DNA of 49,728 nt, from positions 1 through 49,728 of IMG/VR virus record IMGVR_UViG_3300022707_000934, one strand, 5' to 3'. The stretch's first letter is position 1. Each line of letters opens with the position of its first letter. Positions 34,623 to 43,540 of this stretch are shown piece after piece. The notes beneath the pieces are model-generated. The model was not told the DNA's origin, did not search any database, and worked only from the letters and a program-made list of their open reading frames with translations. Origin of the DNA: a virus. The position numbers and the translations under genes are program-made.

Positions 34623-35035
34623 TACAGTGTTACACTCCTCTGGTTACGGTTTAAAGTAAAAACACCGGAAGTATCAGTATAACTCAAGGTGTCAGTTGTT
34701 TGCTTGGCAGTTGGAGTAATTACGCCCGCAATGACTAGATCAATTGTGCCATCATAGGTAATTGAAGTAATACGCTCTGTGGCAGTTCCGATGTCGTCGT
34801 GGTTAAAGTTGATGTCCTTATTGTCGGCAGCAAGAATCTTGGAGTGTATCTGACTTATAGAAGTTGAATCAATCAACTCTTCCAAGTCATCGGTATTCGT
34901 CTGAATAGTCGTGTTGGATAAATCAATGCTGTCGCTTGTGATCTGAAGCCCATCGGTATTAGTATTGATCGCCTGCAACTCAGTTAAAAGAGATGACAAA
35001 CTGACCGTGGCTGTAGATACTGATAATTGTTTCAT
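34622..35035 (-). CDS. coiled-coil structural protein
   Basis: 137 residues. The N-terminal 65 are Ser/Thr/Asn-rich heptads (LSSLLTELQAINTNTDGLQI, then TTIQTNTDDLEELI) typical of trimeric fibre stalks. The C-terminal part is a small beta domain. It probably joins the tailspike to the virion or decorates the head. AGGAG lies somewhat far upstream of the next start. Confidence 0.55.
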   Translation of the reverse strand: MKQLSVSTATVSLSSLLTELQAINTNTDGLQITSDSIDLSNTTIQTNTDDLEELIDSTSISQIHSKILAADNKDINFNHDDIGTATERITSITYDGTIDLVIAGVITPTAKQTTDTLSYTDTSGVFTLNRNQRSVTL

Positions 35036-35364
35036 AACTGTGTATATTTAAAAGCTTTGATTTTGAAAACGACAGGTGCGCCTGCATCAATGAAGCTTGA
35101 TTGCAAAGCTTCTTCTCTGCCCATCTGATGAACTCCGGCAACTAAAGGTATGTTTGCTGACGATGCAGCCAAACCTCGATCTCTTCGGATAAAAGCTTGG
35201 TTGTCAGTCGCAAACTCGACCAGATCTACTTCAGTCTTGAGTGCTACATCCAGACCCATGTCCTTGAATGTTTTAGCTGTTCCGCTTACAGTATTAGTGA
35301 CCTCACTCAGAACGGGAGTTAAATTCAACTCCTGGTTTTGCGTTTTTGTTTCTTCGGCTGGCAT
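35032..35364 (-). CDS. small structural protein next to the capsid gene
   Basis: 110 residues from the ATG at 35364 (AATATT before it). A TTG at 35433 would add 23 poor residues. The C-terminal half is beta-like (SSANIPLVAGVHQMGREEALQ, AGAPVVFKIKAFKY). Possibly a head decoration or head completion protein, judged only from its place after the capsid gene. Confidence 0.5.
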   Translation of the reverse strand: MPAEETKTQNQELNLTPVLSEVTNTVSGTAKTFKDMGLDVALKTEVDLVEFATDNQAFIRRDRGLAASSANIPLVAGVHQMGREEALQSSFIDAGAPVVFKIKAFKYTQL

Positions 35365-35444
35365 AATATTAAAAAAGTAAGGGGAGGCCCAGGATGGAAC
35401 CTGAACCCCCCACAAATGAGTAGTTATTGTCAACAGAGATCAAA

Positions 35445-36842
35445 TTAGACCTTTGTCAAGATTGTGAATCCGTTTTCAGGGCGAACTGGCTTTGCTGCCT
35501 TCTGCCAATTGGCGAGCCAGAAACCCTTATTGCCCCGATCATTTATACCCTTATAGGTCTTTTCGTTGATCCACTCAAGTTCCGCAGTATAATTCTGGGG
35601 CTTGAATACCGCTTGGCCTACAGTTGCAGGATTTAACGGGCGAGGACGAACCTCATAGATCTCACGGGCCATGATAGTTGCAACCTCAAAGACTGCTGCA
35701 CCGCCCTTGGCGATTGTTGCATAGTCAGGGTTACGAACAAACTTTTGTCCAGTCGTCGCTGCCGTGTTAAGGGTAGGATAGATAGGATTCAAGCAGGCCG
35801 TGTAACGGATTGGAAACAAGTCCACATTTGGAGCAAAACCGTCGACAGCATCAGTGATACCGCGAGCAGTGAAGTTTTCTAGTGGAACAGCGAACTGGAT
35901 TTCCTCGGTTCTGTCGGTCTTGAACAGTTTACGCTTTTCCTCTGGTGAGGTGCTTAAGCTATAAACTGACATCCCGCCAGCCATACCCATAGCGAAGTTG
36001 TCACCACCACGGCGAGCAAGTTCATCATACAGGCAAGGGAGTGTAACGTCCCAATCGAGTTTATCAGTCGCAATCTTCGCATTGAATATGCGGAATACGC
36101 TGGTCGCATCAGGTGTGCCGTCAGGCCATGCTGCTACTGTAGCAACCTTTGTGCCGCCATCATAATCAGTGATGGTGACAGCCTGTGACTTGGCTGCGAA
36201 TGCGCCAGTTCCAGAAAGAATGCATATCGTAAGATTATTGAAGAAGTCATTTACTGCACTTGCGCCTGCATCTAACGTGATCGTAGTTGCTGCTCCGGCC
36301 TGTGCGGTATTTTGACGTTCGACAACCAATCCCTCAAAATCTGAGTCCTGGTTATCTATTTCCTTGAATGTGCCTGCGCCATCAATGGAAATCTTCGTAT
36401 CAATCTGCTCGATGTTCTTAACACGCATCCAGTCAGAGTTGCGAACAACTGTGAAATGCATGAGAGAATTTACGACATTCTTGACAGTTCCGACTGGATC
36501 CTGCTTGAAAGTCATGTCATCCTGATTGATTTCATTCGATTCCCAAGCGTCGACCTCAAGGGTATAATTGCGCTGGATTTGCCCGGTATCGACATCGATT
36601 GGCACTACGTCACCTGAAGGCGATCCTGGGCCATTATCGATGTTAAGTCCTGCAAGCGTGAATGGATACGATGTGGGCAATGCTCCTGTGTGAGTGATTG
36701 CCGTGGGTGTTAAACCCTGGGATGTGTCAAACTCTTTTTGGTCGACCAGAGAAACGAAAGGGTTCATCCGGAAGAAGTTTTGAGAGATTAACGGGTCAAT
36801 CTGGTTGACCAATGTTGCGAAAAAATCTGACTCTACAGCCAT
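35445..36842 (-). CDS. major capsid protein (HK97-like fold)
   Basis: 465 residues. The gene directly follows the scaffold gene and has the strongest ribosome site of the window (AACAGGAGG eight bases before ATG), as expected for the most abundant protein. The N-terminal helix (FFATLVNQIDPLISQNFF) and central beta/alpha order fit an HK97-type subunit. Residues about 185-265 (ATTITLDAGASAVNDFF, AVTITDYDGGTKVATV) look like an inserted beta domain. Other candidates of this size nearby read as scaffold or portal, so the assignment is good though made by position and composition. Confidence 0.75.
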   Translation of the reverse strand: MAVESDFFATLVNQIDPLISQNFFRMNPFVSLVDQKEFDTSQGLTPTAITHTGALPTSYPFTLAGLNIDNGPGSPSGDVVPIDVDTGQIQRNYTLEVDAWESNEINQDDMTFKQDPVGTVKNVVNSLMHFTVVRNSDWMRVKNIEQIDTKISIDGAGTFKEIDNQDSDFEGLVVERQNTAQAGAATTITLDAGASAVNDFFNNLTICILSGTGAFAAKSQAVTITDYDGGTKVATVAAWPDGTPDATSVFRIFNAKIATDKLDWDVTLPCLYDELARRGGDNFAMGMAGGMSVYSLSTSPEEKRKLFKTDRTEEIQFAVPLENFTARGITDAVDGFAPNVDLFPIRYTACLNPIYPTLNTAATTGQKFVRNPDYATIAKGGAAVFEVATIMAREIYEVRPRPLNPATVGQAVFKPQNYTAELEWINEKTYKGINDRGNKGFWLANWQKAAKPVRPENGFTILTKV

Positions 36843-36875
36843 GTTATAGTCCTCCTGTTATTTTAAATTAAGATT

Positions 36876-36893
36876 AATGGGCCGATGCCCGTA
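36876..36893 (-). promoter_or_regulatory. hairpin in the capsid leader
   Basis: ATGGGC pairs with GCCCGT across a CGAT loop (one wobble pair) about 40 bases before the capsid start. It may stabilise the capsid message after cleavage of the spacer. Short and only weakly supported. Confidence 0.3.
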
Positions 36894-36898
36894 TAACA

Positions 36899-36968
36899 AG
36901 AGGTAGCTATCCCTCTCCCTTATAGCCGATTATAAGTGAGGATGCTATCCCCCATTGAGCTACAAAAG
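36899..36968 (-). tRNA. tRNA-Ile(TAT)-like remnant
   Basis: Read leftward, TGTAGCTCAATGGGGGATAGC (36944-36964 region) is a good D arm and ACTTATAATCGG carries the CTTATAA anticodon loop of tRNA-Ile for AUA codons (36930-36936). The anticodon stem is mispaired, with CCTCA against TCGG. A following AGAGG/CCTCT hairpin (36899-36903 with 36912-36916) takes the T-arm place but lacks the TTC loop. No acceptor stem can be paired. It lies in the scaffold-capsid spacer. Probably a decayed tRNA or a tRNA-like structure. Confidence 0.35.
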
Positions 36969-36990
36969 AATTGTATGGATTTAATAATTA

Positions 36991-37022
36991 CCCCTGACCT
37001 GTTATCAAGTCAAGGGTTTTTT
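36991..37022 (+). terminator. intrinsic terminator on the plus strand
   Basis: CCCCTGAC (36991-36998) pairs with GTCAAGGG (37009-37016; one wobble) and is followed by six T. It points against the virion genes, so it would stop antisense transcripts. In the sense direction it is only a hairpin preceded by A's. Confidence 0.5.
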
Positions 37023-37027
37023 ACAAT

Positions 37028-38365
37028 TCAAGCATCCATTTTACTTAAAGCCGAGTCAAAGTCCTTCTGAGCGTCACCGCTTGGCTTGGGCTTTCCATCG
37101 CCAGAACCACCGGGATCGCCTTCACCGCCTTGATTCAAATTCGGATTTTTGCCGAGCAATTTATTATATCTGCCCACTAGCTTATTGTATTTTTTGCCCA
37201 ATTCTTTATGTTCAAAGTTCTGCCTTTGCTCGATTCCCTCCTTGAATACTCGTTGAAGGGCTGCATCGTAGGCAACAACAGCGATCTGTTTCTCGCTCAT
37301 ATTTGCTTGAGTGATCTCACGCGCATATTTTTCGAGATTCTGGATAGCAACATTCATTATATTGGCAGACTTAACATCCTCTGGATTATCAGGATCGTCT
37401 GGTTCGCAAGCCTCAATAAGAACATCTCCGCTGCTTTTAATGAGATCGCTAACCTCAGAGAAGGCTTTTTCCTGATCAAATCGACCTTGAGCTACATCAG
37501 CTTTTCTAGACTCATCATGGTTTTCCAGGGCAGAATTACCTTCGCGCCGGATGACTTTATATTCGCCCATAAGTTTGAAAAACTCGGCCTTGGTCATTTC
37601 ATCCATGTTTTCAGCAATGCTACTAGCGGCGGCCCCTAGATCGCCATCGGCCTTTGCCAGCAATTCCTCGGCCTTTACATCTGACTTTACATCGTCCAGG
37701 TATCGCTGAACTGATTTGGACATCTCCTTGATTGGGTTTCCGAATTTCTTATGGAATGCAGGGGAATCCCGATAGTTAGTTTGCTCTAAAGTCTTTGCCA
37801 TCTCGGTATGTTCAGTCAAAAGCTTCTTATACTCAGGGCTGTCCAGACTTGATTCGCCCGCCTGCTTCTCAAGTTCTGCAATTCTGGCATCCTTTTCTAA
37901 GTTGGATTTCTTAAGTTCCTCCCGCTTGGCTATGGCCTTTTTCCAGTTGTCTTGAACGGATTCGCTGGCATCTTTGATCTCGCTAGGGATCTCATCATTA
38001 GTAGCCTCCTCCTGCTTTTTCTTCTCGGCAGCATCAGCCTCCTCCTTGACCTTCTTTTCAGCAGCCAGCTTTATCTTGTCTGACCGAGACATGACACCGC
38101 CGAAATCTTCAATCTCCAATTCGCCCTCATCGTCCTTGGTCTTCTTTTCGGGCTTTTTCTTTTCGCCCTCATCGCCCTTGTCCTTCTTGCCATCATCTGA
38201 GACATCACCCTTAGCTGGCTTATCACCCTCTTTTTCCTTTGCTGCTGGCTCTGTGCCTTGAATTTTACTCTTCATGACATCCAGTTGCTCATCGAAGGCT
38301 ATCACGGCCTCATCGCCTGAATCTGCATTACCCTGTTTATTTGTGTCTATATTTTCTTCTGCCAT
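37028..38365 (-). CDS. capsid scaffolding protein
   Basis: 445 residues, highly acidic and charged. A disordered Lys/Glu/Asp-rich N-terminal 120 residues precedes coiled coils (EKKVKEEADAAEKKKQEEA, split) and a helical C-terminal part (KELGKKYNKLVGRYNKLLGK). Composition and place between portal and capsid are those of podovirus scaffolds, which guide procapsid assembly and then leave. AAAAGGAG precedes the ATG. No protease domain is seen. Confidence 0.78.
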   Translation of the reverse strand: MAEENIDTNKQGNADSGDEAVIAFDEQLDVMKSKIQGTEPAAKEKEGDKPAKGDVSDDGKKDKGDEGEKKKPEKKTKDDEGELEIEDFGGVMSRSDKIKLAAEKKVKEEADAAEKKKQEEATNDEIPSEIKDASESVQDNWKKAIAKREELKKSNLEKDARIAELEKQAGESSLDSPEYKKLLTEHTEMAKTLEQTNYRDSPAFHKKFGNPIKEMSKSVQRYLDDVKSDVKAEELLAKADGDLGAAASSIAENMDEMTKAEFFKLMGEYKVIRREGNSALENHDESRKADVAQGRFDQEKAFSEVSDLIKSSGDVLIEACEPDDPDNPEDVKSANIMNVAIQNLEKYAREITQANMSEKQIAVVAYDAALQRVFKEGIEQRQNFEHKELGKKYNKLVGRYNKLLGKNPNLNQGGEGDPGGSGDGKPKPSGDAQKDFDSALSKMDA

Positions 38366-38386
38366 AACAATCTACTCCTTTTAAAA

Positions 38387-38707
38387 TTAATCTGGTTCTT
38401 GGTAATTTTCTTCAATCTTTTTACGCTTCTTCTTTCTTATGACAACACCTAATGTAAGGAATGCACCTCTCGATAACTCCCATCCCATTAGTTGATTGCG
38501 AACTTCCCCATCCGATGCTTTGCTAAATATGCTAGGTTTCATTTGATTATGAACCATCATCGCTTTCCGGAAAAGCTGACTATTAACCACCTCATTCCAC
38601 TGTTTCTTTTCAGCCAGAGTTAGACTGAGAACAGTTTCATTTTTAGAATAGGTGGCTGGGAGCGAATAACCAAACTCGCTCCACAACTCACTCAAATCTT
38701 GCAGCAT
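38387..38707 (-). CDS. hypothetical head-region protein
   Basis: 106 residues, helical, with a basic patch near the end (VVIRKKKRKKIEENY). The ATG at 38707 overlaps the previous stop (TGATG). It lies between portal-side and scaffold genes and could bind nucleic acid or portal. Not recognised. Confidence 0.55.
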   Translation of the reverse strand: MLQDLSELWSEFGYSLPATYSKNETVLSLTLAEKKQWNEVVNSQLFRKAMMVHNQMKPSIFSKASDGEVRNQLMGWELSRGAFLTLGVVIRKKKRKKIEENYQEPD

Positions 38708-38991
38708 CAAGCGTTATCCTCGACCCAATCCTTAATTTCAGACCATTCTTTGACATGCTTAACAACCAGATCTTTTTGATCCGGAGTGAAGTTATCAGAT
38801 GGTTGAGCCTGAGCCTGGTCGATGACATTCTGGCAGGTATTGATCAACATCTGCTTCATATCATCAGAAAGTTTACCCTTCTTAGATGTTGCAGGTTTAG
38901 CCTTAGCCTTGGGCTTGGATTCAGATACTTTTGGTGCTGTGGTTGAATCAGGTGATTCGGATTCGTTTTGTTTTTCTTCTGGATTACTCAT
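38707..38991 (-). CDS. hypothetical head-region protein
   Basis: 94 residues. The N-terminal half is a disordered Pro/Lys/Ser/Glu tail (SKPKAKAKPATSKKGK) and the second half is helical. It follows the portal gene directly. Perhaps a small portal or scaffold partner. Not recognised. Confidence 0.55.
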   Translation of the reverse strand: MSNPEEKQNESESPDSTTAPKVSESKPKAKAKPATSKKGKLSDDMKQMLINTCQNVIDQAQAQPSDNFTPDQKDLVVKHVKEWSEIKDWVEDNA

Positions 38992-38999
38992 TTGTTTTA

Positions 39000-41111
39000 T
39001 TATTGCGGTGGCTGGTCTTGACCTGCGCCCCCTTGGTTTGGTTGATTAGGCTGACCCGATTGATCTAATTGCTTTAGCATTGATGTTAAAATTCTCAAAA
39101 CTGCCGCAAATCGAGCATTCAACTGCTTGAACTGCTGTCTGCGAACAGTATCTTGTGATAGAAAGTCTAGGTGTTCCTCGATATGAGTGCTTACTAATTG
39201 TGACCCAAGCACCAATTGTTGCACCGGCTTACCATCTCTAAATGCCTTGGCGACTAATTCAATTGCGTCAAGGTGAGTGAGTAGATGCACAATATGATTA
39301 TCGAGGGGCGCAGCAGGTAAAGGAGTTCCTGTCGCCATGTGCGCTTCTTCCTGAATTGCTTGTCTGCGCGGGAAGGCATCGGCTTGAGATTCTTCTTCTG
39401 GAAGATAGTTCTTGAGTTGCTTAGGGCCGACTTTATTTACGATCCATTGCTTTAGGACATGCCTGCTATTAACGCCCGGATGATTTATAATCTGAAGTAA
39501 TTCGTTATTTAATATTTCTCTTGATGCCGGTGACGAAGTTGACGGACTTCCTCCGGATGAAACGCGAATATCTGAATCGAATACTACCTTATCGGGGACT
39601 CCTCCATCCTTGCAGAATTTCTGAAATGCTTTTGCGTCTGGATCATCGGATCCTTTTTTCCTCAACCTTTTAAATGATGGAGAGATATATGATTCCCCAT
39701 GTTGAGCTAAATATAAAGTTGCATTAGCGCGGCTAACTTGACTCTGTAGGCCAGCTAGTATCTTAGCTTGGGTTGCCGTTTCGGTCTGCTCAATTTGTTT
39801 TTGCTGCTCTCTATACTGAGCATTATTCTCAGCCATATTGAGTTCTAACCGATCAGAAATCTTTAGAGCCTCATTGGAATTAACAAAAAGATTTACCGGC
39901 TCTAAAGTGTTAGGCATCACATTGAATGGGCCATAATTCTCTATAACTGGATTATCATCAGACTCCTCAGAAACTCTCTTAAAATTGACAGATAAATTAA
40001 TATCAAGGCTGTCGACCATAGCATTCTTGATGCGATTCATCAAAACACTTAAATTGAAATTCCTCTCAGCAAATCCGCGAACACTATGTATCATGCCAGT
40101 GCCGACATCCCAATAAATAACACCGATCAAATCACGGAAACTTTCTTCAGCATCTTTGTTTTCAAAAAGAAATTCATCTACGATTTCAGGATCACCCGGC
40201 TGCCTGCCCTTGTCATTAGGCTTGGATGAATCCTTCGTCATAGGGACTTCAAGGAATATCCTTTGGCTGATAGACTTGCTTTTCTCATTGCGATATAAAT
40301 ATATAACACTGATTGCCGGATAAGCAAAATTAGAAGTGAGGTCATTGTTCCTAATCTCATCCTGCAAAAATTCCCACTCATCAAGCCTTCTATTGGTCAA
40401 ATCTTCTTCGGTGACTCCATTACTGCGAAGTCCTGCTGTAAGTGCAAATTCCAATATAGACTTAACCATTTTGATATTCCAACCTCTAGCCTTGGCAGCA
40501 GCCTCATCCTCTGGCGTTTCAACAAGTGCCCATAGTTCATGGAACGGCATATCATCTTTTATATATGCAATATTCCATTTATCTTGGCTAAGAGGAGTCC
40601 TGGCCGGAAAGCTCATGCTTGATGTTCTAAGGGATTGATACCTCGGAGATTCATCTTTCCACTTAACAAATCCTGTTCCAAAATCAATAAACTCAGTAAC
40701 GGCTTGCTGTTGATTTATGACATAATCCATGCCCCAGGTATCAATGAATCCGTCATACGCATCCTGCATGACAATGTTCCATGAATTTACATCTGGCCCG
40801 GTTTCCTGTATATCAACCGTTACTTTCTTTGGAACTGAATTAACCATCTCCCAATACGGCAAGATGGCTCTATCCCTGGCTGCTTCCGCATCCTTAAAAT
40901 TATGATTTGATCGGTGGCCTTGACCATCCTTCTGCAATTCGATTTCGCTATAAGGCTTGCCGCCTTCAAGTTGTCGCCTTAACTGGATGCGCTTTGTGCG
41001 CTTGCCTTCATCCTGTTCCCATATCGTCGACCATAAGCTCCGCGCATCTGATACTGATACTTTTTTAAGATTATCGTCAGCAGGAGGTTGAGTTGAACTA
41101 TGCCCTGCCAT
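39000..41111 (-). CDS. portal protein
   Basis: 703 residues, the expected size for large podovirus portals. After a disordered start it has a mixed alpha/beta body, including NQQQAVTEFIDFGTGFVKWKD and VIYWDVGTGMIHSVRGF. A long helical part follows (EQTETATQAKILAGLQSQVSRANAT, split), the classic Gln/Glu-rich stem helix region, and then a C-terminal helical barrel with a Gln/Pro-rich end. Order with large terminase upstream and scaffold downstream supports the call. It forms the dodecameric DNA gate. Confidence 0.82.
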   Translation of the reverse strand: MAGHSSTQPPADDNLKKVSVSDARSLWSTIWEQDEGKRTKRIQLRRQLEGGKPYSEIELQKDGQGHRSNHNFKDAEAARDRAILPYWEMVNSVPKKVTVDIQETGPDVNSWNIVMQDAYDGFIDTWGMDYVINQQQAVTEFIDFGTGFVKWKDESPRYQSLRTSSMSFPARTPLSQDKWNIAYIKDDMPFHELWALVETPEDEAAAKARGWNIKMVKSILEFALTAGLRSNGVTEEDLTNRRLDEWEFLQDEIRNNDLTSNFAYPAISVIYLYRNEKSKSISQRIFLEVPMTKDSSKPNDKGRQPGDPEIVDEFLFENKDAEESFRDLIGVIYWDVGTGMIHSVRGFAERNFNLSVLMNRIKNAMVDSLDINLSVNFKRVSEESDDNPVIENYGPFNVMPNTLEPVNLFVNSNEALKISDRLELNMAENNAQYREQQKQIEQTETATQAKILAGLQSQVSRANATLYLAQHGESYISPSFKRLRKKGSDDPDAKAFQKFCKDGGVPDKVVFDSDIRVSSGGSPSTSSPASREILNNELLQIINHPGVNSRHVLKQWIVNKVGPKQLKNYLPEEESQADAFPRRQAIQEEAHMATGTPLPAAPLDNHIVHLLTHLDAIELVAKAFRDGKPVQQLVLGSQLVSTHIEEHLDFLSQDTVRRQQFKQLNARFAAVLRILTSMLKQLDQSGQPNQPNQGGAGQDQPPQ

Positions 41112-41113
41112 GA

Positions 41114-41335
41114 CTACCTAGCGTAAAAAGATGGAACCTTTGCAGCATTAAATTCATCAACTTCATTAGCAACTGTATTTCTATCAGTTGGTTGAAGCCC
41201 TTTGTATTTTCGATGAATGATAAGATTGTTCACTACTTTGTTAAAATTGAAATCATTTATCTCTAGTCCGGTTCTCTCCTCTATGAAAGTAAAACCGCCC
41301 GGAGGAATAACTGATCTGCTCTTTAATCGTTTCAT
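41114..41335 (-). CDS. conserved small protein between terminase and portal
   Basis: 73 residues, with SVIPPGGFTFIEERTG near the start and a helical VVNNLIIHRKYKG segment. A very similar small protein with the PPGGF motif lies next to terminase genes of many phages, function unknown. Likely virion assembly. Confidence 0.6.
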   Translation of the reverse strand: MKRLKSRSVIPPGGFTFIEERTGLEINDFNFNKVVNNLIIHRKYKGLQPTDRNTVANEVDEFNAAKVPSFYAR

Positions 41336-41374
41336 AAAATCAAGATGTAAAAATAAGTCAAACCGTTTTTATAG

Positions 41375-43177
41375 TCAATCCCCCCCAAACTGATTAGATT
41401 CGAGGAAATGCCGAGATGCTTTCCTTGCCCTTCTCAATTGGTCAGTATTGTGGTTCTGCGTCTTAACATTGCCTAAAAACATATTACCACCCACGTATAT
41501 GCCCTTAATTGCCAGTAATTCAGCAAAGAGAACAACGGCATCACCATAGTCAGGCGACCTACCGATACGCTCGCGCATTTCTTTTTTAGTTTCAAGCCTC
41601 TGCTTGTCGCCATGTTCATTGGCTCCGCTTCTCACCAGGTGATAAATCCTTGCGCCCAGGTCAATCAATGTCTCTTCATCCAGATTATCTAATCCTCCGA
41701 TCAGGCCAGCCCTACCCCAAGCCTCAAGCCTGAACCAAAGTTCATCTACGAAATAGCAATATAGGTCTACTGGTTTATCAGAATCCCCTACCTTGATCGG
41801 TCTTTCCGTGGGTGATCCTCCAAATTCAACGCCGTGAACCTTCTTGCTCCATTCCTCCTGTAGTATGGCAAATACCCCGCGAGCATTACCGGTCTTATCC
41901 ATTATGAAATCTTCCGGAAGGATATTGCCCTCTTTGCATATCCTCATAACTTCATGGGCTACCTGATAATCCTTGGGAGGAAAGTCCACGCCAAGCTTAG
42001 TGACTATCTTATATGTTTTGCTGTATTGCATTGTGCAGCAATTACTTCTGTTATTCCCATAGGAGCCAGTATGTATAATGCAATCGTCATATTCAAAGGC
42101 GGGGTCGAGGCCAGCACAATTCTTCGGCGGGTAATCAAAGATTAAATTCTGCCTCATCTTTGACAATACCGCTTCAGGGAAGGTTTTTGCTATTGTTCCA
42201 TCAGGAGGAGGGAACCCACGGACATACTTCCAATACTGAATAGAGTCGACTCCATGATTCTTGATAATATCATCGACTGTTTCCTGAGTAAGCAGGAATG
42301 GCAGCATCTTTTTATCATACTCCTCCTTTGATACGCTATTATAGAGCTTTATGTTATATGACTGTAGGCCGTCAAAATGTAATACGAGGTAGCCTTTTTT
42401 GGATCTCCACATTAATTCAGTATCACTGATAGAATCCCAGCCGCCCACCGGCTCATAGAGCAAGCCAAAGGCCGTCATCTTATCAACAGGGTTGGCAAGC
42501 TTGAAGGACTTATAATCAGGAGCAGACATTGGGTTTGATTCTGCCTCAAACATTTGAGCATTCACTCCTTCGGCCTCATCCAATATCCAACGCCTTCGGT
42601 TTTTATGCATACCCTGAATTTTCTCTGCCGCGTCCTTAGTCTTTGCCAGGGCGAATCCTTCTATCATTGCCTTGAGGTCAGGCTTACCTTTTTCATCAGG
42701 AAGCGCGATCTTCATCTCATTGATATTATTACGGACAATAAATGGACATCTGAATGTCGCTGTTCTGACCGCTATCATTAGATCGGCCCACATCCTCGCC
42801 CGGAGGCCAGGGAAAGTGACGGTGGATATTGATGTCATTGTTTCAGAGGGATCCGCACAGAAGTCCAGATATGCTATATATGCAGATATAAACGTCTTAC
42901 TTGCGCGGGTATGACCCAGGACAATTGTAACCTTCTCGGTGCACCAGGCATGAATCAGCATGTAACACCATTCATGCCAAACGAACTGAGGCCATGCCAT
43001 TTTGAATGCGTTGAGGAAATGCTGTTCTGCGCCTAGTCCTCCATTTTCAGGGCCGTGATTATTGGCGTAGCACCATAGCTCTATTGCAATTGGGGTGGTT
43101 TCTTTACTCCAATTGTAACCATACTTGACTATTTGACCAGGTTTAGCCTGACCTTCTTCGACCGGGGCACTACTCAT
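41375..43177 (-). CDS. terminase large subunit
   Basis: 600 residues. The ATPase part has a Walker A variant, GHTRASKT (88-95), with Ser in place of the usual Gly before the Lys, and Walker B WILDEAE (197-203). The RNase-H-like nuclease part shows acidic residues D358 (CAGLDPAFE), D427 (DFIMDKTGN) and D546 (SPDYGDAVVLF). It cuts concatemers and drives DNA into the procapsid through the portal. It begins about 20 bases after an intrinsic terminator, so its expression probably depends on readthrough or antitermination. Confidence 0.9.
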   Translation of the reverse strand: MSSAPVEEGQAKPGQIVKYGYNWSKETTPIAIELWCYANNHGPENGGLGAEQHFLNAFKMAWPQFVWHEWCYMLIHAWCTEKVTIVLGHTRASKTFISAYIAYLDFCADPSETMTSISTVTFPGLRARMWADLMIAVRTATFRCPFIVRNNINEMKIALPDEKGKPDLKAMIEGFALAKTKDAAEKIQGMHKNRRRWILDEAEGVNAQMFEAESNPMSAPDYKSFKLANPVDKMTAFGLLYEPVGGWDSISDTELMWRSKKGYLVLHFDGLQSYNIKLYNSVSKEEYDKKMLPFLLTQETVDDIIKNHGVDSIQYWKYVRGFPPPDGTIAKTFPEAVLSKMRQNLIFDYPPKNCAGLDPAFEYDDCIIHTGSYGNNRSNCCTMQYSKTYKIVTKLGVDFPPKDYQVAHEVMRICKEGNILPEDFIMDKTGNARGVFAILQEEWSKKVHGVEFGGSPTERPIKVGDSDKPVDLYCYFVDELWFRLEAWGRAGLIGGLDNLDEETLIDLGARIYHLVRSGANEHGDKQRLETKKEMRERIGRSPDYGDAVVLFAELLAIKGIYVGGNMFLGNVKTQNHNTDQLRRARKASRHFLESNQFGGD

Positions 43178-43191
43178 TGTAGTCCGTATAG

Positions 43192-43233
43192 CAAAAAAGC
43201 AGGAGCGGGTAAACTAAATTCCCCGACCCTGCT
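43192..43233 (-). terminator. strong intrinsic terminator upstream of large terminase
   Basis: Leftward, AGCAGG pairs with CCTGCT (43228-43233 with 43198-43203) and CGGG with CCCG (43222-43225 with 43206-43209), followed by TTTTTT. It separates the small basic genes from the virion operon, with only about 14 bases between T-run and ATG. A weak promoter-like pair (TTTACC, 17 bases, TATACG) overlaps it. Confidence 0.75.
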
Positions 43234-43264
43234 AAGAAGAAGCCCCACTTAAGGCATTGAAAGT

Positions 43265-43351
43265 CTATTTTCCGCGCTTATGCACAGAACGATGCTTGGT
43301 AGCTTTTTTCTTTTTCTTTTTTGGTCTTGGTTTTGTTTTATCGAATGGCAT
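43265..43351 (-). CDS. tiny lysine-rich basic protein (28 residues)
   Basis: The product starts MPFDKTKPRPKKKKKKATK and ends in HRSVHKRGK; 15 of 28 residues are Lys, Arg or His. The ATG overlaps the stop of the gene before (TAATG). It could be a DNA-condensing or capsid-associated peptide, or a regulator binding the RNA of the next operon. Very short, but the coupling argues for it. No homologue known to me. Confidence 0.5.
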   Translation of the reverse strand: MPFDKTKPRPKKKKKKATKHRSVHKRGK

Positions 43352-43539
43352 TATGATCGTCTCCTTCTGCGTGTTTCAATTCTGCGAGCCTCATCAAAAG
43401 CAATCGCTACGGCCTGACTCTGATCAGACACAATATTGCCAGTGCCGCCAGATATTAAAGTTTGATTTCCAAATTCCTGCATAACCGCGTCAAACTTGTT
43501 TTGGGCAGCAGAACTAAAGTCTTTAACTCCGCGAGCCAT
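43351..43539 (-). CDS. hypothetical small basic-tailed protein
   Basis: 62 residues, opening MARGVKDFSSAAQNKFDAVM and ending in a run RRIETRRRRRS. The polybasic tail suggests nucleic acid binding. It starts three bases after the stop of the previous small gene and overlaps the next. Not recognised. Confidence 0.55.
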   Translation of the reverse strand: MARGVKDFSSAAQNKFDAVMQEFGNQTLISGGTGNIVSDQSQAVAIAFDEARRIETRRRRRS

Positions 43540-43540
43540 C

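Noticed and set aside
15900-38300. Many plus-strand frames opposite the virion genes (for example 18387-19073, 19905-20555, 30928-31770)
   Set aside because: All are antisense to strong leftward genes, with Ser/Leu-rich translations and no ribosome sites.
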